NCBI GenBank assembly: GCA_044221445.1 | Contig: JBGAPF010000026.1 | Span: 1 to 28,628 of the forward strand | DNA: 28,628 nt | DNA from: JBDHTS01 sp044221445 | GTDB lineage: Bacteria > Pseudomonadota > Alphaproteobacteria > Micavibrionales > Micavibrionaceae | Direction of reading: 5' to 3' | Part shown: piece by piece, positions 8,764-15,953 of the stretch | Layout of the letters: every line of letters starts with the position of its first letter | How positions within the stretch are numbered: position 1 is the stretch's first letter | Notes under the pieces: generated by a model | Databases searched by the model: none | What the model saw: only the letters and a program-made list of their open reading frames with translations | What the model was told of the DNA's origin: nothing | Translations under genes and position numbers: made by a program

Positions 8764-8991
8764 TTAATGCAAAGTCACAGGCGCCAGGTCGTTCGTGCGG
8801 GCTATAAGGATAGCCTGGTCCGGGCGGTCCTGGATGCTGAGCAATGTGCCATCCGCGGCATGGAGCGACCAGATGGTCCGGTCGCCTTCGGCCACACCCT
8901 GGCGGATATAGGCGATCTGGTTCATACCAAGCATCAGAAGCCCGCGGGGCGAAAGGTTTTTCAGGAGCTGTTCTGCGTTCTGCGAGTTCAT
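8764..8991 (-). CDS. DUF1150 family protein
   Basis: A 75-residue protein, MNSQNAEQLLKNLSPRGLLM, then GMNQIAYIRQGV, then WSLHAADGTLLSIQDRPDQA. It belongs to the small alphaproteobacterial DUF1150 family, which typically sits beside Hsp20 genes, as here. ATG 8991 is preceded by GGAGGA at a six-base distance, which decides the start against an upstream ATG at 9012. It lies 17 bp downstream of the Hsp20 gene and is surely co-transcribed with it. Its function is not established; a chaperone-linked role is only suggested by context. Confidence 0.88.
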   Translation of the reverse strand: MNSQNAEQLLKNLSPRGLLMLGMNQIAYIRQGVAEGDRTIWSLHAADGTLLSIQDRPDQAILIARTNDLAPVTLH

Positions 8992-9008
8992 GTTCGATCC
9001 TCCTCGAT

Positions 9009-9491
9009 TCAATAATTCTTAGCGGTATGGGCCGAAAGTCTTCCGCCTTGCGTTGCGACTTCAAGCGTCTGCCGCCCTGTCCGGTTTTCCGTGATAGCGA
9101 TTTTGCGCACGGCGGTTTCAGGCATGACACGCTCCATGTCGATATGAAGCAGGCCGCTGTCGAGCAATGCGCCTTTGATGACGATCCCGTCGGCCAATAC
9201 GTAGCTGCGCTGAAACTGCCGGGCGGCAATGCCGCGATGAAGATAGACGCGTTCGCGCTCTTCCTTCTGCCGGCCGCGTATGGTCAGCTGGTTGTTTTCA
9301 ACAATAATTTCCAGATCGTCCATGGTAAAGCCCGCAACCGCAAGCGTGATCCGCAGGCCGTTTTCAGCGGTCTGCTCCACATTATAGGGCGGGTAACCTT
9401 CTGCGCTTTTTTTCAGGCGCTCGATTTCCCGCTCGAAATGGTCGAATCCAAGGAAAAAAGGATGGTCGAACAAGGATATACGCGCAGTCAT
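9009..9491 (-). CDS. Small heat-shock protein, Hsp20/IbpA family
   Basis: A 160-residue ATP-independent holdase. The alpha-crystallin domain runs roughly from residue 35 to 140 (YPPYNVEQTAENGLRITLAV, then GFTMDDLEIIVENNQLTIRG, then ERVYLHRGIAARQFQRSYVL). A short N-terminal arm contains FDHPFFLGFDHFEREIERL, and the C-terminus ends SAHTAKNY. I start at ATG 9491 because GGAG lies six bases upstream; ATG 9503 is an alternative. The start of the domain matches the alphaproteobacterial IbpA-like group. It is the first gene of a two-gene operon with DUF1150. Confidence 0.93.
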   Translation of the reverse strand: MTARISLFDHPFFLGFDHFEREIERLKKSAEGYPPYNVEQTAENGLRITLAVAGFTMDDLEIIVENNQLTIRGRQKEERERVYLHRGIAARQFQRSYVLADGIVIKGALLDSGLLHIDMERVMPETAVRKIAITENRTGRQTLEVATQGGRLSAHTAKNY

Positions 9492-9549
9492 CAGCCTCTC
9501 CATATGAACGAGTCTGGTTTATCGGGCCCGTCACGCGGCACCCTTATCT

Positions 9550-9579
9550 ATTATATAAGCGGGAGCGTATAAAAAGCAA
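9550..9579 (-). promoter_or_regulatory. Putative promoter of the hsp20-DUF1150 operon
   Basis: On the minus strand TTGCTT (9574-9579) and TATAAT (9550-9555) are separated by 18 bp, about 60 bp upstream of the hsp20 start. The -10 is a perfect consensus. A CCCGCTTAT stretch just before it leaves room for a heat-shock-type sigma factor, which cannot be decided by eye. Confidence 0.5.
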
Positions 9580-9589
9580 TCAGAACGGA

Positions 9590-9757
9590 TCAGTGACTTT
9601 TGACGTACTGGCGGTCGCAGTAACCGCATGTGGCCGTACCGTCGGCTTCGAACGTATACCATACGACCGGGTGGCCCAGCGCGCCGCCGCCGCCGTCGCA
9701 GCATACTTCGTCGGCATCTTCGGCGATGGTGATGATTTCAGGGGCTCGCGTCGTCAT
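9590..9757 (-). CDS. Small zinc-finger protein, NDUFS6-like (zf-CHCC)
   Basis: A 55-residue protein missed by a 60-residue cutoff. It reads MTTRAPEIITIAEDADEV, then CCDGGGGALGHPVVWY, then TFEADGTATCGYCDRQYV. The pattern C20-x8-H29-x14-C44-x2-C47 and the LGHP-V-W/Y motif match the CHCC zinc-finger family that includes the mitochondrial complex I subunit NDUFS6. Free-standing copies like this are common in Alphaproteobacteria. It may accompany complex I or have another zinc-binding role; no complex I genes are nearby. The start ATG at 9757 has only a weak Shine-Dalgarno. It is divergent from the prepilin-like gene at 9848. Confidence 0.85.
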   Translation of the reverse strand: MTTRAPEIITIAEDADEVCCDGGGGALGHPVVWYTFEADGTATCGYCDRQYVKSH

Positions 9758-9847
9758 AAAATCTGCATTCGGCTGTGGAATATCGGGATTTATAAACTGT
9801 CATTGCCGCCTGTCTCTGGCAAGGGAAATCTGGTAAGACTGAAAGCC

Positions 9848-10534
9848 ATGAGGCGACACGAAAGCGGAAACGTCCTTTATTATATCATGCTTGCCATCGT
9901 TCTGCTGGCGGCACTTTCCCTGGCTATTTCCCGGGGCGGGCGCGGGTCGATCCAGTCCCTTACGGGGGATAGGGAGCGTCTGCTGGCGACCGAGATCATG
10001 GGATTTGGCGACCTTGTCTCCAAGGCGACGTCGCAACTCCGTTTGCGCGGCGTCTCTTTCAGCCAACTGAGCTATGCGGCGGACGGGCTGGCCGGAGGCT
10101 ACGGCGTTTATGGCGCCGCGCCGGAATCGGAAATTTTCAACCCGTCCGGCGGCGCAATCACCTATAAGCCGCCTCCCGATGACGCCATGACCGCGCCTGG
10201 AAACTATATTTTCACCGCGGCGAACGAAATCAAGCAGGTCGGCACCACCTGCGGCACGGATGCCTGCGCCGACCTGATCATGCTTGGCGGCCCGCTTCAG
10301 CCCGGCGTGTGCACATCGATCAACAGTTTGTTGCATATAGACAACCCGTCGGGAGATGCGCCTGTCGATACCGAGGCGGATATAACAACCCTGTTCGCGG
10401 GCGGCGCGACGCCTTACAGCAAAACTATTGGGGACGATTCAGGCTCCGCTGGGCTAACGGGGCATACTTCCGGCTGCTTCAAGGACGATGCCAGCGGCGG
10501 CTACTATTTTTACCAGGTGTTGCAGCCGCGTTAG
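9848..10534 (+). CDS. Prepilin-like single-pass membrane/secreted protein of unknown function
   Basis: A 228-residue protein starting MRRHESGNVLYYIMLAIVLL. It has a short basic leader, a glycine and then a hydrophobic helix (about residues 10-27), the layout of a type IV prepilin-like N-terminus, although no canonical G-F-x3-E site is present. The rest is a predicted exported domain rich in glycine and small residues. It contains cysteines in TTCGTDACADL, PGVCTS and SGCFKDD, suggesting disulfides, and ends YYFYQVLQPR. The frame extends upstream to 9593, but that part is the shadow of the zinc-finger gene. I know similar GNVLxYI proteins from alphaproteobacterial genomes but cannot give a function. 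Confidence 0.7.
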   Translation: MRRHESGNVLYYIMLAIVLLAALSLAISRGGRGSIQSLTGDRERLLATEIMGFGDLVSKATSQLRLRGVSFSQLSYAADGLAGGYGVYGAAPESEIFNPSGGAITYKPPPDDAMTAPGNYIFTAANEIKQVGTTCGTDACADLIMLGGPLQPGVCTSINSLLHIDNPSGDAPVDTEADITTLFAGGATPYSKTIGDDSGSAGLTGHTSGCFKDDASGGYYFYQVLQPR

Positions 10535-10538
10535 GCGT

Positions 10539-11912
10539 TCAGGTCTTGCGCCATTTCGGCCCCTGGGCGGTGTCTTCGATGGTAATGCCGCGCGCCAGCA
10601 ATTCATCCCGGATCTCATCGGCGCGGCTGAAATTTTTGTTTTTACGGGCCTCTCCGCGCTCTTTCAGTAACTGATCGATCTCGTCATCACTCTTGGCTCC
10701 GTACCCAAGCCATTCGCCCGGGTCGGTCTGCAAAATGCCAAGCAGGCGTCCTGCCGCCCTCAGTTCGGATTTGATCTGGCGTTTTTCCGGGCCGCTAGCG
10801 CTGAGTATCGAACGGGAGCGCGCCTGGAGAATCGTAATGGCCGCAGCCGTGTTCAGATCGTCCAGCAGCATATCCAGAACATCAGGAGCGATGCCTGTGT
10901 CATCCGCCTGCACGTCATCGATCGCATACAGCGTACGGTACAGGCCGTCGAGGATTGCTTTCGACTGCATCAGCAGCGCGGGCGTCCAGTCCAGCGGTTG
11001 CCTGTAATGTCCGGAAAGTAAGGCCAGTCGCAATATTTCGCCATTCCAGGACGGCAGCAGGTCATGCACAAGCGCCACGTTGCCGAGCGATTTTGACATC
11101 TTTTCGCCGTTGACAGTCACGAAACCGTTATGGATCCACGTCCTGGCAAAGGCCTGAAGATCGGTTTTCCCGTGGGCGCAGCAGCTCTGCGCGATTTCGT
11201 TTTCGTGATGGGGGAATTTAAGGTCGGCCCCGCCGCCATGAATATCGAAAGGAAGGCCAAGGTGCTTTTCCGCCATCGCAGAGCATTCGATATGCCATCC
11301 CGGACGGCCGAAGCCCCAGGGTGACTCCCATCCTGGCTGGTCGTTCGTGCTGGGTTTCCACAAGACGAAATCGGCGGCGTCGCGCTTGTAGGGCGCGACT
11401 TCCACCCGTGCGCCCGCAACCTGATCCTCCCGGCTGCGCCCTGACAAGCCCCCATAGGCCGGGAAAGAGGGCACATTGAACAGGACGTGGCCCTCTGTCG
11501 AGTAAGCATGACTGCGCTGAATCATCAGGGCGATCAGGCCTATCATTTCCTGTATGTGACTTGTCGCCCATGGCTGTACGTCTGGTATGCCCACGCCCAG
11601 CGCGGCCATATCTTCGTTATAAATCCGCGCGTATTTATGTGTGATCGCTTCAACGGGTTCACCGCTTTCCCGGGCAGCGGTGATGATTTTATCTTCGATA
11701 TCCGTGATGTTCGAGACATACGTTACTTTCGGGTACTGATTTTTCAGCAAACGTACGAGCAGATCGAATACCACAGCCATGCGCGCGTTGCCGATATGGG
11801 CGTAACTGTAAACCGTCGGGCCGCAGGCATACAAACGCACATGGTCAGGATCAATTGGATCAAAATTTTCTTTCCTGCGAGTCAGCGAATTGTATAGGGC
11901 AAGGGTCCGCAT
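10539..11912 (-). CDS. cysS: Cysteinyl-tRNA synthetase
   Basis: A 457-residue class I synthetase that charges tRNA-Cys. Visible motifs are the zinc ligand C30 in LYACGPTVYSYAHIGNAR, the HIGH-type motif HIGN at 39-42, further zinc-site residues in WHIECSAM and FPHHENEIAQS, and KMSKS at 271-275. The C-terminal DALR-type helical region ends RADEIRDELLARGITIEDT and GPKWRKT. I use ATG 11912, since the longer frame begins at a TTG (11945) and adds 11 atypical residues. It converges on the prepilin-like gene with a 4-bp gap and is divergent from the leaderless ORF at 12028. Confidence 0.96.
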   Translation of the reverse strand: MRTLALYNSLTRRKENFDPIDPDHVRLYACGPTVYSYAHIGNARMAVVFDLLVRLLKNQYPKVTYVSNITDIEDKIITAARESGEPVEAITHKYARIYNEDMAALGVGIPDVQPWATSHIQEMIGLIALMIQRSHAYSTEGHVLFNVPSFPAYGGLSGRSREDQVAGARVEVAPYKRDAADFVLWKPSTNDQPGWESPWGFGRPGWHIECSAMAEKHLGLPFDIHGGGADLKFPHHENEIAQSCCAHGKTDLQAFARTWIHNGFVTVNGEKMSKSLGNVALVHDLLPSWNGEILRLALLSGHYRQPLDWTPALLMQSKAILDGLYRTLYAIDDVQADDTGIAPDVLDMLLDDLNTAAAITILQARSRSILSASGPEKRQIKSELRAAGRLLGILQTDPGEWLGYGAKSDDEIDQLLKERGEARKNKNFSRADEIRDELLARGITIEDTAQGPKWRKT

Positions 11913-11992
11913 GAAAATCCAATGGAAATTAATCAGTTTTTTCAATTCGATATTAACAACGTTTAAAAATCAAGCAAACTTTGGAACATTTA

Positions 11993-12022
11993 TTGACATA
12001 AAAATAAATTTTCTTTTATAAC
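11993..12022 (+). promoter_or_regulatory. Strong sigma-70-like promoter, predicting a leaderless transcript
   Basis: A perfect -35 (TTGACA, 11993-11998) and a good -10 (TATAAC, 12017-12022) are separated by 18 bp in AT-rich DNA. The expected transcription start is near 12028-12029, exactly at the ATG of the next ORF, so the message would have no leader. Confidence 0.65.
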
Positions 12023-12027
12023 TCTAT

Positions 12028-12273
12028 ATGGATATTGCCAACGCGCTTGTCTGTCCTCTCGTTTCTATGGCCCGCATCGAGGGTCGTCAGACTGCGTCCG
12101 AAATACTTGCCGACTGGGATGTTTTCCTGCCTGAGATGAGCAGCGTGCCGGGAACGACGGATGCTTATGCGATTACAACCCAGGCGCTTTATCACAACAC
12201 GGATCAGCCTGGCCAGCGATGCCCTCGTAAAGGGGTGACAAGCGCGTTTCGGCGTTCTAAAACTATCGTATGA
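12028..12273 (+). CDS. Small unknown ORF, probably leaderless, overlapping pyrC
   Basis: An 81-residue frame (MDIANALVCPLVSMARIEGR, then ASEILADWDVFLPEM, then a basic C-terminus ending FRRSKTIV). I recognise no family. Three things support it: a near-ideal promoter ending right at the ATG, a 4-bp ATGA overlap with the dihydroorotase start, and a host-like composition. It could be a real small protein translationally coupled to pyrC, or a leader that controls pyrC. The minus strand also has an 86-residue open frame here (12016-12276), which lacks these supports. Confidence 0.45.
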   Translation: MDIANALVCPLVSMARIEGRQTASEILADWDVFLPEMSSVPGTTDAYAITTQALYHNTDQPGQRCPRKGVTSAFRRSKTIV

Positions 12274-13610
12274 CATTCGATCTTATCTTGCGCAACGGCA
12301 CCGCCGTCCTGCCCGGTTTTACAGGAAAAGCCGATATCGGCGTGCGCGCGGGCCGCATCGTGGCGATAGGCGCGCTGGAAAATGCGGCGGCCGAAACCGT
12401 CGACTGCACCGGCCTGCATATTCTGCCCGGCGTGATCGATACGCAGGTGCATTTCCGGGAACCTGGGGCCGAGCATAAGGAAGATCTGGCGACCGGCACC
12501 ATGGCGGCGGCGATGGGGGGCGTGACGTCCATTTTCGAGATGCCGAACACGAATCCTCTGACCGTCACGCCGGAAACGATGGCCGACAAGATGGAGCGCG
12601 CCGCCGGGCGGGCTTATGTCGATTACGCGTTCTATTTCGGCGGTACGCATGAAAACGCATCCCGTCTGGCGGAATGGGAAAACCTGCCCGGGGTCTGCGG
12701 CGTGAAGATTTTCATGGGATCCTCCACCGGGTCGCTTCTGTCTTCAAAAGACGAAGAAATCGAGGCCGTCCTGCGCAACGGGCGCCGTGTCGTCGCCGTC
12801 CATGCCGAGGATGAGATGATCATGAACGACAATAAAAAGACGATGCTCGGCGACAGCCATGACGTCGCGCTGCATCCGGTCTGGCGGTCGGAAGAATCGA
12901 GCGTGTCCGCCGTCTCCCGGCTTCTGGCGCTTGCGCGCAAAACGGGCCGCCGGGTCCATGTTCTGCACATCACCTGCGCGGGCGAACTTGAACTGCTGGC
13001 CCGGAACAGGGATATCGCGACCGTCGAACTGCTGCCCAACCATTTGAGCCTGCATGCGCCGGAATGTTATGAACGCCTCGGCACGCTTACCCAGCAGAAC
13101 CCGCCGATACGCGGCCGGGAACATCAGCAGGCTTTATGGCGCGCCATAGCTGACGGCCTGGTCGATATCATCGGTTCCGACCATGCGCCGCATACGCTTG
13201 AGGAAAAGTCCAAACCTTATCCGGCGAGCCCCAGCGGCACGCCAGGCGTACAGACCCTGGTGCCCGTCATGCTGAACCATGTCCATGAAGGGCGTCTAAC
13301 GCTGGAGCGTTTCGTCGACTTGGTATGCGAAGGCCCCTTGCGAGTCCACCAGATCGCGGGCAAGGGGCGGATAGCCCGGGGCTATGACGCCGATTTCACC
13401 GTCGTCGACCTGAAAGCTAAAAACACCATCACCAATGCCCAGCAATGTTCCCGTTCCGGCTGGACGCCCTTCGATGGCATGAAAGTGACGGGATGGCCTG
13501 TTATGACCATCGTCAGAGGTAAAATCGTCATGCGCGACGGGGCTATATCCTCGCCGGCAGGGCAGCCGGTACGCTTCCGCGAAACACTCGCGCCGTTTAC
13601 ACAAAAATAA
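12270..13610 (+). CDS. pyrC: Dihydroorotase, class I
   Basis: A 446-residue amidohydrolase that cyclises carbamoyl-aspartate to dihydroorotate in pyrimidine synthesis. Visible motifs are the metal and substrate loop PGVIDTQVHFREPGAEHKED, FEMPNTNPLT, KIFMGSSTGSLL, VHAEDEM, HVLHITCAGEL and the catalytic aspartate in DIIGSDHAPHTLEEK. The usual HxH pair is Q59-V-H61 here; to my knowledge this DTQVHFREPG form is shared by an alphaproteobacterial subgroup, so it is a subgroup trait and does not suggest decay. The start ATG 12270 overlaps the upstream small ORF, suggesting translational coupling. An allantoinase-like paralogue is the alternative. Confidence 0.88.
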   Translation: MTFDLILRNGTAVLPGFTGKADIGVRAGRIVAIGALENAAAETVDCTGLHILPGVIDTQVHFREPGAEHKEDLATGTMAAAMGGVTSIFEMPNTNPLTVTPETMADKMERAAGRAYVDYAFYFGGTHENASRLAEWENLPGVCGVKIFMGSSTGSLLSSKDEEIEAVLRNGRRVVAVHAEDEMIMNDNKKTMLGDSHDVALHPVWRSEESSVSAVSRLLALARKTGRRVHVLHITCAGELELLARNRDIATVELLPNHLSLHAPECYERLGTLTQQNPPIRGREHQQALWRAIADGLVDIIGSDHAPHTLEEKSKPYPASPSGTPGVQTLVPVMLNHVHEGRLTLERFVDLVCEGPLRVHQIAGKGRIARGYDADFTVVDLKAKNTITNAQQCSRSGWTPFDGMKVTGWPVMTIVRGKIVMRDGAISSPAGQPVRFRETLAPFTQK

Positions 13611-13730
13611 GACAATTTTTAAGGGTTTTTAAAACCTTTGCCTTATCATTTTAGATGCAAAGACTGACTTTCCTGTCAGCCTGCCATTGCGGCGCGCGTG
13701 AAAATGAAAGAGTATTGAACGGTCTGGTCC

Positions 13731-15893
13731 ATGACGTCCGTACCCAAAGCGCTGTTTATGTCACGATCGAAAAAAACCGAATCGCGGGAGGAAGCCGCCA
13801 AGCCCGGTCTGATGAAAAGGCGGACGGGTTCGCCGACCCAGATCTGGCGCAGCCGGCTGAGCTGGCGCATTACGCTGGCCGTGTTCCTGACCATTCTGAC
13901 CGTACAGGTCGGGATCATGTTCGTGACCGTCAAGAACTATCGCCAGGACCGGTTGGAAGAACTGACCGAGACAGGACGTTCCGCCATCGTGCCGATGATG
14001 AGTGAGGAGATCGTGAACATGTTCACCTCTCCGCTGACACCGTCGGCCGCCCAGCGCCTCCTGACCACGACCCGTGTCAGCGGCCTCGCCGTGTATTCCC
14101 TGAATGCCGATCTTCTCGCTTCCTACGGCGAACCCCTGATGCTGACCCTGCTCAAGCAGGATTCTGATATGCGGTCCTATGAAAGCGCCGACGGATCGTT
14201 TTATGAAAGTGTATACCGGCCCAACAGTCTCAACCGCCCTTACATCATTATCGCCCGCCTGGATTCGACCGGCATCCAGCCGCAGATCAATAAATACATC
14301 GAGCAGAACATCCTGATCATGCTGCTGATGTCCGCCTTCGTCACGACGGTGTTGATGATCGCTCTCGGCCACTGGCTTCTGGAACCCATCCTGTTCCTGC
14401 GCGACAATCTGATCCGCGCCTCGGAAAACCCGGAAAACCCAAGGCTGGCGGAATCTCCGTTCGATCCTTCGGATGAAATCGGCGGTTCGATCGAGATCGC
14501 CTCGGCGCTGATCCGCCAGAACGCCGACAACATCCAGAGGATCAAGACCACTGCCGAAGAGGAAATGCACAAGCTGGCCTATTACGACACCGTGACGGGC
14601 CTTCCCAATCGCATTCTGTTCCTGCAGACGCTCAACGATCTGGCGAAAAAGGACGGCGAGCACCCCACCCGTTTTGCGGTCATCGCCCTCGACCTCGATC
14701 ATTTCAAGGATATCAACGATTCTATGGGGCATAATATCGGCGATGCCATATTGCGCGCCGTCGGCAAACGCTTGCGCGCGTCCCTGCCCGAATCCGCAGT
14801 CGTCGCCCGCTCGGGCGAGGACGAGTTCGCCGTCACCATGCCGCTGTCCGGCATCGGCCAGGCGCGCGATGTGGCGGAACGCATTGCAGGCGTCATCCGG
14901 TCCGATCCCTTCAAGGTGTTTAATGAAAATTTCCAGGTTCGCGTATCCATCGGCGTCTCGACCTATCCCGATGACGGCGCCGACCCGGACCAGGTCCTGA
15001 AAAATGCCGATATCGCTCTGAACCGCGCGAAGGAAGAGGGGCGCGATACGATCAAGGAGTATTCCGAGGATTTCGACCGCGCGGTCCAGCAGCGTTTCCA
15101 GATGCTGCGCGACCTGCGCGACGCGCTCGAAAAAAACCAGCTGCTGTTGTATTACCAACCGCAGCTCGATCTGAAAAGCGGCCAGATCATCGGGGCCGAG
15201 GCGCTGATCCGATGGTGGAAGCCGGACAACAGCAAGGAAGGCGGCCACTTCATTCCGCCCGTGGAATTCATTCCGATCGCCGAGCAATCGGGCCTGATCG
15301 TGCCGATCGGCGAATGGGTCATGCGCACCGCCTGCGAGGCCGCCGCCGAATGGCAGGAGCGGGGCCTGAATTTGCGGATCGCCGTCAATGTTTCGGGCGC
15401 GCAGTTCTATCAAAGCGACCTGGTCGCTTTCGCGCGCCAGACCCTGCATGAAACAGGGCTGCACGCGACCCGCCTCGAACTGGAAGTGACTGAAAGCGTT
15501 TTCATGGACGATATCAACCATGCCATCGCCACGCTGCAGAACCTGCACGCGCTCGGTATAGAACTGGCGATTGACGATTTCGGCACCGGCTATTCCTCTC
15601 TGTCCTATTTGAGGCAGTTTCCCATCGACCGTCTTAAAATCGACCAATCGTTCATCCGCAACGCCCTGAACAATCCCGATGATGCCGCCATAGCCCGCAC
15701 CATCGTCCGCCTTGGCCACTCGCTGAACCTGAAAGTCATCGCGGAAGGCGTCGAAACAAAGGACCATGAAGATTTCATGGTGGCCGAAGGCTGCGACGAG
15801 GTGCAGGGGTACCGGTACAGCCGACCCATTCCGCTGGACGCCTTCAATGCGTTCGTCAGGACTTACAGCGGAAATATCAGCAGTTTCGGTTAG
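13731..15893 (+). CDS. Membrane-bound GGDEF-EAL c-di-GMP protein, likely phosphodiesterase
   Basis: A 720-residue protein with a basic cytoplasmic N-terminus, TM1 at about 46-68, a periplasmic sensor domain of about 125 residues, TM2 at about 193-215, a HAMP-like linker, a GGDEF domain and an EAL domain. The GGDEF signature is degenerate: S361 then GEDEF (362-366), with the second glycine replaced by glutamate, so cyclase activity is doubtful. The EAL domain looks complete: E490-A-L-I-R-W, NVSGAQF, LEVTESVFM, IDDFGTGYSSL, LKIDQSFI and AEGVET. I infer a c-di-GMP phosphodiesterase with a regulatory GGDEF domain, responding to a periplasmic signal. The start is uncertain: ATG 13731 or ATG 13758, neither with a clear Shine-Dalgarno. 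Confidence 0.92.
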   Translation: MTSVPKALFMSRSKKTESREEAAKPGLMKRRTGSPTQIWRSRLSWRITLAVFLTILTVQVGIMFVTVKNYRQDRLEELTETGRSAIVPMMSEEIVNMFTSPLTPSAAQRLLTTTRVSGLAVYSLNADLLASYGEPLMLTLLKQDSDMRSYESADGSFYESVYRPNSLNRPYIIIARLDSTGIQPQINKYIEQNILIMLLMSAFVTTVLMIALGHWLLEPILFLRDNLIRASENPENPRLAESPFDPSDEIGGSIEIASALIRQNADNIQRIKTTAEEEMHKLAYYDTVTGLPNRILFLQTLNDLAKKDGEHPTRFAVIALDLDHFKDINDSMGHNIGDAILRAVGKRLRASLPESAVVARSGEDEFAVTMPLSGIGQARDVAERIAGVIRSDPFKVFNENFQVRVSIGVSTYPDDGADPDQVLKNADIALNRAKEEGRDTIKEYSEDFDRAVQQRFQMLRDLRDALEKNQLLLYYQPQLDLKSGQIIGAEALIRWWKPDNSKEGGHFIPPVEFIPIAEQSGLIVPIGEWVMRTACEAAAEWQERGLNLRIAVNVSGAQFYQSDLVAFARQTLHETGLHATRLELEVTESVFMDDINHAIATLQNLHALGIELAIDDFGTGYSSLSYLRQFPIDRLKIDQSFIRNALNNPDDAAIARTIVRLGHSLNLKVIAEGVETKDHEDFMVAEGCDEVQGYRYSRPIPLDAFNAFVRTYSGNISSFG

Positions 15894-15953
15894 ATTTACC
15901 CAATCGGGGCATAAACTGTTGCGCCGCCGCAACGCCTCGGTTAGAAACGATAT

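Noticed and set aside
9593..9847. Upstream extension of the prepilin-like frame
   Set aside because: It covers the zinc-finger gene on the other strand and the intergenic gap; the hydrophobic N-terminus fits a start at 9848.
12016..12276. 86-residue minus-strand frame over the leaderless ORF
   Set aside because: It has no promoter or Shine-Dalgarno support, while the plus-strand frame has a near-consensus promoter and overlaps pyrC.
13618..13641. Terminator after pyrC (AAGGGTTTTTAAAACCTTT)
   Set aside because: The stem is A/T-rich with almost no loop and no T tail, so it is unlikely to terminate.
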